From contig CM068826.1 in assembly GCA_028554795.2 (NCBI GenBank), positions 100,282,846-100,346,845 of the forward strand: a stretch of 64,000 bases of DNA, written 5' to 3'. Numbering within the stretch: the first letter of the stretch is position 1; each line of letters opens with the position of its first letter. The position numbers were made by a program, and so were the translations under genes. Positions 36,072 through 44,724 of this stretch are shown here, piece by piece. This stretch comes from Sinohyriopsis cumingii. Its lineage: Eukaryota; Mollusca; Bivalvia; Unionida; Unionidae. The notes below the pieces were generated by a model. That model worked only from the letters and a program-made list of their open reading frames with translations. It had not been told where the DNA came from and did not search any database.

Positions 36072-36632
36072 CTACTTTAAACAGGGTTGGCAACGTTGTG
36101 AATGAAATTGTGATTTCCACTGTTGGAAGTCATTAGGCCATTGATGGACACTACGTTTCCTAGCTTGAGACAAAAGATAAGCATAATGGTCACAAAACCA
36201 TTGATCTACTTTCATATCATTTCTAGAAGAAGAACGAGGATCAAAATGAGTCACTAAATGTTCTAAGGAATAGCCCAGGCTGCGATGATGCAGAAAATAC
36301 ACACAATATTGTCTACACACCAAGGAATCTGTGCCTTGTAATTTCACATTATTGAATCGGCTGGTCTGAGCATTTCTTCTCATAAAGTCAATGATATCGT
36401 CTTCCAAAGGGGGCAATCCGTACGAATCGAAATATTCCACACATCCTTCTTGAGGAAAGTAGACGGCTACCCAGTGGGTTCCTGGGAGATGACTGTCGTC
36501 CGTGTTGATGACATAAGCTTGATGGTCTTGAGGTTTGCGATAAGGGAGTTCATCTTTAGCACAGACGACAGGATTCCAAGAAACCGTATACGAACTGTGG
36601 TTCAAAAGGTAATAAAGTTCCCAGGTATCCAT
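36072..36632 (-). CDS. adenain-like cysteine protease (virion maturation)
   Basis: 186 aa, close to the usual length of adenovirus/Polinton maturation proteases (C5/Ulp1 fold). The catalytic triad can be read as H53 in GTHWVAVYF, D69 in EYFDSYG and C106 in LVCRQYC, with the oxyanion Gln Q99 seven residues before the Cys. By family knowledge it cleaves capsid and core precursors during assembly. The start is the ATG at 36632. It follows the 36654 gene by about 20 bp, separated by a run of A on the coding strand. The triad is intact, so the enzyme is probably functional. Confidence 0.9.
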   Translation of the reverse strand: MDTWELYYLLNHSSYTVSWNPVVCAKDELPYRKPQDHQAYVINTDDSHLPGTHWVAVYFPQEGCVEYFDSYGLPPLEDDIIDFMRRNAQTSRFNNVKLQGTDSLVCRQYCVYFLHHRSLGYSLEHLVTHFDPRSSSRNDMKVDQWFCDHYAYLLSQARKRSVHQWPNDFQQWKSQFHSQRCQPCLK

Positions 36633-36653
36633 GTTTTTTTTTTTTTTTCTTCT

Positions 36654-37136
36654 TCACAGGTAATAATAAGTCATCAATTCGATCCTGACTTTTTGCTTGA
36701 AAATGTCTGACAAATAACCGTTTCTTCGTTTCGTCTCCTCACTCTGATAATTGAGAGATTCGATACGATGGATCTCTTGAGTGGTTAATGGTGGACAAGA
36801 ATGTTCACGCAAGTCTTTATACCACTGATGCAACACGACTTCGTCCGAGATGAGACTCCAAGCTTCGTCCAGATACTCGTCCAATTTTTCTTCTTGACTC
36901 AGCATCAGGCATTTATCGTGTTGAATTTGACTGGGATGATCGTTTTGACATCCATAGCAATTTTTCTTGATCAATTCTTTCATTATATCTGCCAGGAATA
37001 TAGCAAAACAGGAGACTAAATGGGCTTCTTGTTCTGGCCATCTCGACTTCATCATGTCCACTTCTTCTTTCACAGTCTCCTCACATTCCATGTCTAAAGT
37101 TTCTCCACTAGGTAAAGAGGGATAACAGTCTTCCAT
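36654..37136 (-). CDS. conserved Polinton small protein with CxxC...HPSQ...H...C motif
   Basis: 160 aa from the ATG at 37136 (MEDCYPSLPSG). It contains NCYGCQNDHPSQIQHDKC, a Cys/His cluster suggesting metal binding, within a mostly helical protein. Proteins with this cluster recur in Polinton-type elements as far as I recall, but I know of no assigned function. The start lies only 6 bp after the stop of the major capsid gene, so the two may share a transcript. The acidic N-terminus contains MECEE, which is close to but not a LxCxE retinoblastoma-binding motif. Confidence 0.7.
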   Translation of the reverse strand: MEDCYPSLPSGETLDMECEETVKEEVDMMKSRWPEQEAHLVSCFAIFLADIMKELIKKNCYGCQNDHPSQIQHDKCLMLSQEEKLDEYLDEAWSLISDEVVLHQWYKDLREHSCPPLTTQEIHRIESLNYQSEETKRRNGYLSDIFKQKVRIELMTYYYL

Positions 37137-37141
37137 GGTTT

Positions 37142-38458
37142 TTAGCAATCTAGAATGACTTCTCTCAAACTGTTGATTTCTATAGTATTATCGAATTCTG
37201 CATACAGGATGACGTTCACCGTTACATCAGGGTCTCGGTTTGCAAACTGAATTTCCACACGAATCTGACCGGATTTTATAGGGTGGAAATGTCCCTCGTC
37301 GCTGCCTTGGTCTGGAGTGAAATCAAAAGCCCACAAAGCATAGCCTCCTGCATAATCCTCGTACGTAATGCCGTGACTGGTGTCGGTTCCTAACTGACCG
37401 GTGGCTTTGTACAGGGACAAGTACGACCTCAAGTAATTGTTCTGGGTAAAGTTAGGCTCGAAAGGTCGGGTACACAAGGTCTTGCCATCGCGACTGACTT
37501 CGATCTTGGACACGCCAAAGTGTCGAAAGTTGAAAGGATTTTTATCGACAGCTCCGTTGAAGGCTGTATTCTCGACGATACCAAGGATCAAACGTTTGGG
37601 TAGCTGTCCTTGGAACAGATGATCTACGGTCATGGATCGCTGTCCCCTAGGAATGGTGAAGGTTTTCACTTTCACTCGTCGGATCGGATACTTGGCGGTC
37701 GTTCTGCTCAACGTCTGACTGATGTCGTTACCTACTTTAGGTAACACTTCCACACGTCGCACGTAGAGTCTGGCTTCTTGGATGACAGTTTTGTAATCGT
37801 TAGTATTAGACAACAGACGGAAAGCGGCACTGCTGCGATTCAGTCTCAAGCGGACATCCACTTCGTTCAGCAAATATTTCTCTTGCAACCACATGTCCAA
37901 ATGTAAACGATCCATCAGTTCTAAACTACGACTTAGTACAATTTTCTTTCTTCGTTCTATAAATCCCGATAAATATTGAGCCTCCCCATCAATTGTAGTG
38001 CTGTCGAACTTTGCACCTAATGCGTCAGGCTTCCATACCACGCAAGCATCCAGATGAGTGTTTTTGGCTTCTTTTCCATACGTCAAGAGATTTTCCAGGT
38101 ACGCTCGGTAAGGGTAAGTATCCATGCTGCTGCTGACCAGTTTGTTATTTAAATACAAGTCCACTCCACTGAACAAGGAATGCATGAAATTGTTGACGGG
38201 AGCTACTCTGGACGTATCAATGAGAGCGTCACCGTGCACTTCGGTTACTTTGACTTTCAAGTACAAGTAACTGCTATACAGATCGATGTAATCTTCGGGC
38301 TGTCCTTTGATTTCAAACTCGATGGGAGCGGAATCCGTCAAAGAGGAGACGGGGTGAAATTCCACCCACTGGGATTCTTGCATGGTCATCATGGTAGGTG
38401 ACATGGCAAACAGATCCAGTTCCGACTTGGAACAAGCGCAAGACTCTCGGTGTATCAT
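37142..38458 (-). CDS. major capsid protein (double jelly-roll hexon type)
   Basis: 438 aa. Features of Polinton major capsid proteins can be read: an N-terminal FEIKGQPEDYIDLYSSYLYL strand region, a PVNNFMHSLFSGVDLYLNN region with a YPYRAYLENLLTYG block, and a C-terminal half with NYLRSYLSLY and GGYALWAFDFTPD, ending with repeated beta-strand patterns. By family knowledge trimers form hexon-like capsomers of an icosahedral shell. The frame is fully open. The neighbours are the minor capsid, core and protease genes, a typical morphogenesis block. No TATA box is obvious before the ATG at 38458. Confidence 0.92.
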   Translation of the reverse strand: MIHRESCACSKSELDLFAMSPTMMTMQESQWVEFHPVSSLTDSAPIEFEIKGQPEDYIDLYSSYLYLKVKVTEVHGDALIDTSRVAPVNNFMHSLFSGVDLYLNNKLVSSSMDTYPYRAYLENLLTYGKEAKNTHLDACVVWKPDALGAKFDSTTIDGEAQYLSGFIERRKKIVLSRSLELMDRLHLDMWLQEKYLLNEVDVRLRLNRSSAAFRLLSNTNDYKTVIQEARLYVRRVEVLPKVGNDISQTLSRTTAKYPIRRVKVKTFTIPRGQRSMTVDHLFQGQLPKRLILGIVENTAFNGAVDKNPFNFRHFGVSKIEVSRDGKTLCTRPFEPNFTQNNYLRSYLSLYKATGQLGTDTSHGITYEDYAGGYALWAFDFTPDQGSDEGHFHPIKSGQIRVEIQFANRDPDVTVNVILYAEFDNTIEINSLREVILDC

Positions 38459-38474
38459 TTTTTTTTTCTCTTTC

Positions 38475-38900
38475 TCAATAATCGAAAACGTCTAAGTCTC
38501 GAACGTTTCTTCTTTTCTTTGTCTTTCTAGCTTTAGAAGTGTGAAGTCTGGTGAAAGGGTGTTTTCTTCGTCGTCTCTTTCTGCCTTGTCCTTGCTGAAT
38601 GCCTGACTCGGTAGCGTGCAGGGCATTTATAGGTGTGTCTCGTCGGCCTAAAATGTCTTTGCCCGTTTGCAGCAAGACATTTTTGCCAGCCCTCATGAAG
38701 GCTTCTTTAGGGTTTTGTTTGTCGATGATGACATCTTGGAGAAATTCTTTGCCTTGGGTCAATGCCGCATCTTTCAAGGCGTGCAATCCTCGTGTTACCA
38801 TCGGTTTCAACACTGGGGCCACCGAACGAAAGGCTGATTTTAACATATCTCCTAAACCGTGTCCTCGCTGTCGAGCAACCCCTCGGTACACTGGATACAT
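38475..38900 (-). CDS. basic virion core/minor protein (adenovirus pVI/pX-like position)
   Basis: 141 aa. The N-terminus MYPVYRGVARQRGHGLGDML is followed by an amphipathic helical region, then a strongly basic C-terminus with KRRRRK and KARKTKKRR, ending DLDVFDY. Small basic proteins with an amphipathic start are found between the two capsid genes in adintoviruses and have been compared to adenovirus pVI or pX. A role in DNA condensation or membrane disruption is inferred from that comparison. It overlaps no neighbour and starts a few bases from the 38904 stop. Confidence 0.7.
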   Translation of the reverse strand: MYPVYRGVARQRGHGLGDMLKSAFRSVAPVLKPMVTRGLHALKDAALTQGKEFLQDVIIDKQNPKEAFMRAGKNVLLQTGKDILGRRDTPINALHATESGIQQGQGRKRRRRKHPFTRLHTSKARKTKKRRNVRDLDVFDY

Positions 38901-38903
38901 GAC

Positions 38904-39836
38904 TTACGAGTCGTGAGAGAACCTTTTTCGAAAATGGAGTTTCACCGTGACTTTTCCTTTGGTGAATGGAATATTTTGTCCCAGATCTCCTTTTATAGCA
39001 ATGTTGACCGTGTCCAAATACGACTTGCTGACAGGCAAATAGTGAGGATGTACAAATTCGCGGTGAACGTGATCAGTGTTTCCACCTTCCTCGTCAGCGT
39101 TCGTGGCAGAATCCACTTTGAAAGGAATGACACGCAGTAACGGCACAGAGGTGTGTCCCACTACGTTGTACTCCACCACATCGGAATACACGAACATCAA
39201 ATTCAGTCCTTGGTTCAGTTCTACCGGGGCACGAAATAACTTGCTAAAAGACTCGTTGTCGTAAATGATTGGTAATTCCTTTTCCTTGATCATGACCATT
39301 CTCATGTCCATGTCTCCGCCCAACATGTCAAACAATTCAGGACAAAATAAAATGGACAGGATTTTACTCCCTTCAAATTTCATCAAGAAGCGACGAGCTG
39401 CTTTGTGGTATTCCATGGTGACACTTTTTTTGACACTTTCCAAAGCTTTAAGAAACACGACAATATACCTGGAGGCTATGGTGCTGACCAAATGTTGACC
39501 ACTAAAATAATAGCCTGGAGGAATGAACAAGTGATAGGTGGTGTACTTTTGATTTTTTGTGCCAGGGGTTTTCTTGTCATATTTGCCATAGGTATCCAAG
39601 TACTGTTGCAATGGTTCGTCATGAACTTCCACATCAAAACAATTTTGATTGGGAAGGACATTGGGGACTTGAGGCGGGTGAATGATTTCTACTAAAGCCA
39701 CTTCCCAATGGGCTTCGTGATCTAATGGGATGGCCTGAGGTAATTTGGCCGTGTAACAGCACAACGTGTTGTTGGGAAACACCTCCATGGAACTGTCACT
39801 GGGTAAGGTTAAGTAAAATTGGTTTTGGTGACTCAT
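38904..39836 (-). CDS. minor capsid protein (penton, single jelly roll)
   Basis: 310 aa. It begins MSHQNQFYLTLPSDSSMEVF and contains WEVALVEIIHPPQVPNV, a hallmark of Polinton minor capsid (penton) proteins. The remainder is beta-rich with YDNESFSKLF, VYSDVVEYNVVG and VPLLRVIPF segments. By family knowledge pentamers fill the capsid vertices. The frame is intact. It overlaps the end of the upstream membrane-protein gene by 4 bp. Confidence 0.9.
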   Translation of the reverse strand: MSHQNQFYLTLPSDSSMEVFPNNTLCCYTAKLPQAIPLDHEAHWEVALVEIIHPPQVPNVLPNQNCFDVEVHDEPLQQYLDTYGKYDKKTPGTKNQKYTTYHLFIPPGYYFSGQHLVSTIASRYIVVFLKALESVKKSVTMEYHKAARRFLMKFEGSKILSILFCPELFDMLGGDMDMRMVMIKEKELPIIYDNESFSKLFRAPVELNQGLNLMFVYSDVVEYNVVGHTSVPLLRVIPFKVDSATNADEEGGNTDHVHREFVHPHYLPVSKSYLDTVNIAIKGDLGQNIPFTKGKVTVKLHFRKRFSHDS

Positions 39837-40246
39837 AATTCCAGAGTTCTGTGGCTGTCCGAGGGGTTACTGGACGTCAGAGGAGTGTCTCCGCCTAAAA
39901 TGGGGCCGTTGTGGTTGTTGTTGGATTGGTGACTGGCACTGGCACTGGACACAAGGTTTCCGTGGTTCCCGTTCGAAGAGAATTTCAGGCAGGGATTGGG
40001 AAGCAGGTAACCGATGCGACTGCTCAATAAAATGGTCCACAATTTTTTGTCTCCTTGTTGCAAACTCAAATTGGCAATGGCTGCCCCGATGACACAATAC
40101 ACCACGAAGATTTGGCAGAAAAAGACGATTTGCGTTTTAGGCACACGTTCTCCACACCACACCCACAAGGGTTGTTTTTGTAAATCTTGCACAGAAGAAC
40201 TGGGTGAAGGAGTGGTCGACGTAGCTACGTCTGTGTGAAAGGGCAT
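39833..40246 (-). CDS. conserved Polinton membrane protein
   Basis: 137 aa from the ATG at 40246 (the longer frame begins with GTG). One transmembrane segment, VFFCQIFVVYCVIGAAIANL, is followed by KKLWTILLSSRIGYLLPNP, a block I associate with small membrane proteins next to Polinton penton genes. The Ser/Asn-rich C-terminal tail is less conserved-looking. A TATAAAAA sequence lies at 40259-40266, which is unusually close (about 13 nt) to the ATG. Its function is unknown. A virion or assembly membrane role is inferred from its position. Confidence 0.7.
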   Translation of the reverse strand: MPFHTDVATSTTPSPSSSVQDLQKQPLWVWCGERVPKTQIVFFCQIFVVYCVIGAAIANLSLQQGDKKLWTILLSSRIGYLLPNPCLKFSSNGNHGNLVSSASASHQSNNNHNGPILGGDTPLTSSNPSDSHRTLEL

Positions 40247-40251
40247 GATGG

Positions 40252-41361
40252 TCACTTCTTTTTATAGTCGATGACTTGCGAAGCGTCGATCCAAGAATCA
40301 AAACTGGGTGGATATCCTTTCCAACGTACTTTGACTTCTTTGACACGTCGTTTGCCCACTTTACGGGTTCTGCGTTCGACAATGCTTTCCATGTCGTACA
40401 CGTCGTCTTCTTTTTTGGTGACACGTTGTAACTCGGGCAAGTAAAACGTTCCTTTGAGCACTTGTCCGTTCATGTCTTCCAATTTATAGACGGCAGGATG
40501 ACGGCCATGCACTCGTCCAGTGACACGAAACAATTCGGTCGTCCAGTTAGGTAAGTAACCTTTGTCGAAAGTGCGTTTGGTTTTGCCAATGCGCACCCAA
40601 TCTCCTACGACCAACACTCCACTTTTCTTGGGGACAGCCCTCGTCGGGGACGTACCAAACACGCGCTCAAACACCAACACTTCGTTCTCGGGAGTCACTT
40701 CTTGCGGGGCACGTCCGATGCTTCGATGGTAAGATTGGTTGTACGCTTGCACCAGGTGCGGTAAGATGTCGATGTACTTCAGAGTGTGGTGATGCGTAAA
40801 ATATTTCCACATGCGTTCTTTCAAAGTGCGTTGAAAACGTTCCACGATGCTGGCTTTGGTTTCGGGATTCTCGGTGGTAAAAAAATGAATGTCACGTTTC
40901 TTTAATTCTTTTTGGAAAGCTTGGTTCAGAAATTCGGTACCTTTGTCCGTTTGCCATCGAAGAGGGTGACGACCGCTTTGTTTCAACACTCGTTGCAGGG
41001 CTCGCACTAACTCGCTGCTCGATTTGGAAGTCAAGGGCACGACCCAGGCAAATTTGGAAAAGACGTCGATGACACAAAACAAATATTTGTAGCCACGATT
41101 GTAGCTGCCCAAATGAGAGACATCGGCTAAATCGGCTTGCCATTGATGATCGATGCCTTCCACTCGGGTGCGACTTCTGGCAAACTTGCGTCGAATGGGA
41201 TTGTGTAAAGTGTAGGTAGCTTGTTCTTGTAACCATCGTTGCACTTGAGGCAAACGGAGACTTTTCAGTCGCATTTTGGCAGCACGATACAATTTTTGAA
41301 CTCCTGCGTAACCTGCAGGATGCGAGGGATCGTAGTAAATGCTGGCTAAGACTTTTTCCAT
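40252..41361 (-). CDS. retroviral-type integrase (rve) with C-terminal chromodomain
   Basis: 369 aa, frame intact. The DDE core reads D77 in QADLADV, D139 in QTDKGTEF and E174 in SIVERFQRTL, with 34 residues between the last two. An SH3-like C-terminal domain covers about residues 240-310. A chromodomain at about 316-366 (MESIVERR, VKVRWKGYPPSFDSWID) would target chromatin marks. No N-terminal HHCC zinc domain is evident. By family knowledge it inserts the element with 6-bp duplications, consistent with GTTGTA at the ends. The start is at 41361. The stop lies just past the ATG of the membrane-protein gene. Confidence 0.95.
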   Translation of the reverse strand: MEKVLASIYYDPSHPAGYAGVQKLYRAAKMRLKSLRLPQVQRWLQEQATYTLHNPIRRKFARSRTRVEGIDHQWQADLADVSHLGSYNRGYKYLFCVIDVFSKFAWVVPLTSKSSSELVRALQRVLKQSGRHPLRWQTDKGTEFLNQAFQKELKKRDIHFFTTENPETKASIVERFQRTLKERMWKYFTHHHTLKYIDILPHLVQAYNQSYHRSIGRAPQEVTPENEVLVFERVFGTSPTRAVPKKSGVLVVGDWVRIGKTKRTFDKGYLPNWTTELFRVTGRVHGRHPAVYKLEDMNGQVLKGTFYLPELQRVTKKEDDVYDMESIVERRTRKVGKRRVKEVKVRWKGYPPSFDSWIDASQVIDYKKK

Positions 41362-41380
41362 TTTTGTGTTTGTTTGTGTG

Positions 41381-42088
41381 TTAATAAGTCACCCACTCTT
41401 CGGTGATGCTACTTTGGGTGGGACGAAAGGGTGGTTTAGAAACGGATTTACGTGTCCGATGGGCTACTGGAGTAGAAGTCGAAGGTAATGGTGGTGGAGG
41501 TGGCAATGGAATGGCTTTGGTCTTCTTTTCTTTTTTCACTTCTGGTTTCCCTTCTTTCTTTTTCACTTCTGTCGAAGGAGGAGTGGACATCATCTTTTTA
41601 ACCCAAGCTTTCATTTCTTCTCGTTGGGGTGTGGGGGACGGGGTCAACAAGGATGCTGCAATCTTACTTGAAATGGGTGCTGCTGACGGTGTTTGAAACA
41701 CTTCTCGCATCTCTTCTTCCTCAGGTCTTCGTGGGGTAGCATCTCTGGTGACCCGTGGGGATGGCAGTAGTGGTGGTGGTGGTGGTGGTAGTGATGATGG
41801 TGCTGGACTTTTCATCAAGGTCTTAAAATCTTTCAGAGTGGGTAGAGCTGTTTCGTCTAAAGCTTTCTGGTGAAAGAGTTGCAGTCGTTGCAAGAGTTGA
41901 CCGTACTTTTGCGATTTTTCTGTTTCGGACAAATCTTGGCGATCCATCAAGGACTGCAATTCGTGTTGTAACTGGGACATCTCGCTCAAATGGGGATTGA
42001 GAGGTAAATGCGGGGTGCGTTGTTCTTGCCAACGATGGTATTCCATCCATCGTTTGTAAGGCACTAAAGCTAGTTTTCGTCCTTCCAT
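41381..42088 (-). CDS. Polinton protein of unknown function, proline-rich
   Basis: 235 aa. The N-terminus MEGRKLALVPYKRWMEYH contains an LVPYxxW block that I associate with proteins in this position in Polinton-type elements. A Gln/Glu-rich helical region follows to about residue 90. Then there are low-complexity Pro-rich and Lys/Glu-rich segments. A TATA-like AGATAAAAAGG lies at 42133-42143, about 45 nt upstream of the ATG. The function is unknown. A core or scaffold role is possible from composition and place between integrase and core genes. Confidence 0.65.
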   Translation of the reverse strand: MEGRKLALVPYKRWMEYHRWQEQRTPHLPLNPHLSEMSQLQHELQSLMDRQDLSETEKSQKYGQLLQRLQLFHQKALDETALPTLKDFKTLMKSPAPSSLPPPPPPLLPSPRVTRDATPRRPEEEEMREVFQTPSAAPISSKIAASLLTPSPTPQREEMKAWVKKMMSTPPSTEVKKKEGKPEVKKEKKTKAIPLPPPPPLPSTSTPVAHRTRKSVSKPPFRPTQSSITEEWVTY

Positions 42089-42543
42089 GGGGTTGTCAGG
42101 GGTCGATTCTGAGATCTTGGGACTTCAGAGGGCCTTTTTATCTTGCTCCCACCAGTCCTCCCAACATGGTTCCCAAGACTCCTTTCAGTAATGGGCCTAA
42201 GAAGAGAGGGTAAAATGCCTCCACGTTGGACCAACATCTTCTTCTTTTGACGAATGGGAATTTTCTTTTGAACCATTTGGCGACGAACGTGACGATGTAT
42301 GCCTAAGCATTGTTTCTGGTGTTTGGACAAAGGGATCGTGCCTTTCAAGACGTTCAAACAACATTCGCACACGGTATCGATGACCTCTTTGGAGGCTGAT
42401 TGAATGAGTTTTTTTCGTAGAGGTGGAGAAGCTTTGGACAGGACAGATAACATGTCCCCATGTTTGACTAAACGAGGAGGCAGTCCTTTTCTTTTCTTTC
42501 CTTGGGGTTGTTTAGAAGAGGGATGTTTTCTGGAGGGTGACAT
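42070..42543 (-). pseudogene. Polinton core-type protein, C-terminus frameshifted
   Basis: The frame is open from 42615, but a TATAAAAA box at 42591-42598 places the start at the ATG at 42543 (MSPSRKHPSSKQ), giving 157 aa. The central part has CECCLNVLKG, HKVxR-like basic runs and a VQRGGILPSLLRP stretch. Near 42193-42197, at a GGGCC run, the frame appears to shift. The other frame continues with a short glycine-rich hydrophobic tail and stops at 42138-42140, before the next gene, whereas the frame listed here runs on into the 41381 gene's start. A one-base insertion is the simplest reading. Conservation in Polintons suggests a virion role (inference). Confidence 0.65.
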
Positions 42544-42593
42544 CTTCAGAAGCACCAAAACACTGATGCCCCCGACTTGGTCACAGGCCTTTT

Positions 42594-43541
42594 TTATACT
42601 GGAACGCGTCGCCACTGATTGTCTTTACGTCGTATCAACTTCAGGACAGGCATGACACGTCGTGCAGGGGTACGCAACGGACTAAATCGAGCCAGTTCTT
42701 GCTTGGACAAATCCAGTAAACTTTGTAACATGCCCGATCTTTCTTGGACTTTGATTTTGGGAGAAGGTACTTTGTGAGCAGCAGCCACTGCCACTAAATT
42801 GGAGGGTCCTGCCACTAGGGAAGTTCTTGGGGTCATCAACGGAGAAGTTCTTGGTGTGATCAACGTCTCCAAGTACTCTTCAGTTCTTGGTGTCATCAAC
42901 GGAGAAGTGGATGAACATGAGGCTGCCGGAGACGCAGTCACCGCCGTGGCAGGTCGTGGTTTGCGAGTGTAAGGTTGCGTCCTGGCCGAAGTGCCTCTCT
43001 TGCGACTAGTTTTCTTCTGTGGGTTTTTCTTTTTCTGGGGACTTTTTCTCTGTTTCTTTTTCTGGGGGCTTCTTTTCTTTTTCCGGGGTGGTGTCTGGTA
43101 AAAGGAGGGTCCCGCCACTGGAGAAGTTCTCCTTGGGGACGTGGTCTTTTTCTTCTTCTTCTTGGGGCTTCGTTTGACTTTTTTCTTGGGGAGATCTTTG
43201 GGGGCATTAGGATCCCATCTTAAGAGAGAGCGAATGATGACCCCTCCTAGAGTACCGCTTCCTCCAGGTTTCAAAATGATTTGTTTTTTGGTTTGAGTGT
43301 CGATGCGGGGATCGGCCAGTTGGGTCAAAGCGACTTTGTTTCGATCAAAAAAGCGTTTGGTTTGATGAGGAATCTGAATGATTCCTTGGAGTAATTGACG
43401 TGCCGTCACCGTGAACCATCGTAAGACTTCTTTGAGACTAGCTTCTAAGACACGAGCTCGTATTTGTGGATTTTTTTCTCGACTGATGCCATACAAGGCA
43501 CGAATCAATTTGACGGGAAGATGCGACTGAAGGGACGTCAT
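42594..43541 (-). CDS. lysine-rich virion core protein candidate
   Basis: 315 aa from the ATG at 43541 (the upstream TTG is ignored). The N-terminal 120 residues (LPVKLIRALYGI, then a helical domain) look conserved. After it comes a Lys/Arg/Pro-rich region of about 80 residues (runs such as KKKVKRSPKKKKKK), then Thr/Ser repeats (SPLMTPRT twice) and a C-terminal LLDLSKQELARF segment. Composition points to DNA binding in the virion core. A TATAAAAA box lies at 43581-43588, 40 nt upstream. No known enzymatic domain. Confidence 0.65.
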   Translation of the reverse strand: MTSLQSHLPVKLIRALYGISREKNPQIRARVLEASLKEVLRWFTVTARQLLQGIIQIPHQTKRFFDRNKVALTQLADPRIDTQTKKQIILKPGGSGTLGGVIIRSLLRWDPNAPKDLPKKKVKRSPKKKKKKTTSPRRTSPVAGPSFYQTPPRKKKRSPQKKKQRKSPQKKKNPQKKTSRKRGTSARTQPYTRKPRPATAVTASPAASCSSTSPLMTPRTEEYLETLITPRTSPLMTPRTSLVAGPSNLVAVAAAHKVPSPKIKVQERSGMLQSLLDLSKQELARFSPLRTPARRVMPVLKLIRRKDNQWRRVPV

Positions 43542-43608
43542 GTTCAAAATGTGTGTGAGACAGACGAAAAGGGTCTGAGGTTTTTATAGAATTTTTTGTG
43601 GAATGAAA

Positions 43609-44337
43609 TTAAGTCGAGGACGGAGACGTGCACAGGACAGGCCCTCCGTCTTGGCACCAGTGGTGAAACAAGTGGGTACGAAATCGCAAATCATCGGGGT
43701 TCGTAGGTTTCAAATCGACGAGTAAATAGGCGTGTGGAGTTTGAGTGGCATCGTCGTACGCCTGAGTCAGCCAAGGCGTTCCTAACTGTTTGGCTAAGAC
43801 TTGCACTTGCGATTTATCTCGAGGGCTTTTAAACAAGACCACGTAATGCGCATTGAGACTGATGGTGCGATGGGCTTTACTTTGTTGAAACAAATTTTGG
43901 GTGATGTAAACGACACTGGCATTACGGTGATGCCCTTTGCGCGTAAACCACAGTTTAATTTCTTCTTCGTCTTCTCCTAACATGTCGTCAAAAATGACCA
44001 AATGGGTTTGACGGGAGTCAGAGACGATGCCGTCGTCTTCTTTAGGAATGCCTTCCACAAACACAATGGAATCGCCTTGACTTTCTCGCAAGAGGCTGTA
44101 CGCCGATTGCCACTCTTTGTAACACCACACGATCCGCTGAGGTGGTCGATCGATCAAATGATGTTTATGTTCGATCAAACGTTTGACGAATTCGGTTTTG
44201 CCTGAACCGCTAGGTCCAGCAATGAGCATGTTAAAGGGATGGCGAAGATACAAAGCCTCCCAACTGGCACGATCTAAGTGTTCGTCGATGACTTTGACAG
44301 TAGAGGAAGAGGGAGCAGAGACAGCAGAGGTAGCCAT
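43609..44337 (-). CDS. genome-packaging ATPase (FtsK/HerA, A32-like)
   Basis: 242 aa, intact. Walker A is GPSGSGKT at residues 41-48 (MLIAGPSGSGKTEF) and Walker B is HLVIFDDML. A downstream YITQNLF segment matches the sensor region of this family. By family knowledge it translocates element DNA into the procapsid. The start is the ATG at 44337, about 50 nt downstream of a TATATAA box (44385-44391). It is transcribed with the core genes to its left. Confidence 0.95.
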   Translation of the reverse strand: MATSAVSAPSSSTVKVIDEHLDRASWEALYLRHPFNMLIAGPSGSGKTEFVKRLIEHKHHLIDRPPQRIVWCYKEWQSAYSLLRESQGDSIVFVEGIPKEDDGIVSDSRQTHLVIFDDMLGEDEEEIKLWFTRKGHHRNASVVYITQNLFQQSKAHRTISLNAHYVVLFKSPRDKSQVQVLAKQLGTPWLTQAYDDATQTPHAYLLVDLKPTNPDDLRFRTHLFHHWCQDGGPVLCTSPSST

Positions 44338-44408
44338 AGTGTTAGGAATGTCACTTGTGACACGAAAACAAACAAGACGAGAGATTATATACTTTTTTTC
44401 AGAACACG

Positions 44409-44414
44409 TTTATT
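44409..44414 (-). terminator. polyadenylation signal for the accessory block
   Basis: AATAAA on the minus strand immediately after the stop of the 44422 gene, and just before the ATPase promoter. Confidence 0.6.
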
Positions 44415-44421
44415 GAATGTT

Positions 44422-44724
44422 TTAAACATGAATACGAAAGACAAAAATACATAAAAGCCAAAGGCTTAAGTACAAGGATAAAAGGCACATGATAACCATT
44501 AACGTGGAATAAAAACAAGTGTCTGTACAACATGTTTTGGGTAAAGTTCTGACCAGTTCTATAGGGGGTAAGGTCACACAAGTGTCCTCCCGAAAGGGTC
44601 TTTCAGGCATGTCCACGACAGTCCTGTCCTGGGTGACGGGTTCTTCTGGCACCGTCACTAACACAGGTTGAAAAGTAACTTTTTTCTTTGGATGTTGAAG
44701 TGAAGGATCACAACTCTCGTGCAT
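44422..44724 (-). CDS. small C-terminal-anchor membrane protein
   Basis: About 100 aa from the ATG at 44724 (MHESCDPSLQHPKKK). An in-frame earlier Met at 44781 is possible. The last 25 residues are strongly hydrophobic (LMVIMCLLSLYLSLWLLCIF), predicting a tail anchor, and three Cys precede it. No family was recognised. The start overlaps the end of the 44708 gene by 17 bp. Confidence 0.5.
   Translation of the reverse strand: MHESCDPSLQHPKKKVTFQPVLVTVPEEPVTQDRTVVDMPERPFREDTCVTLPPIELVRTLPKTCCTDTCFYSTLMVIMCLLSLYLSLWLLCIFVFRIHV

Noticed and set aside
36654-37136. LxCxE-type retinoblastoma-binding motif
   Set aside because: The sequence is MECEE, with Met in place of the required Leu. Not enough to claim it.
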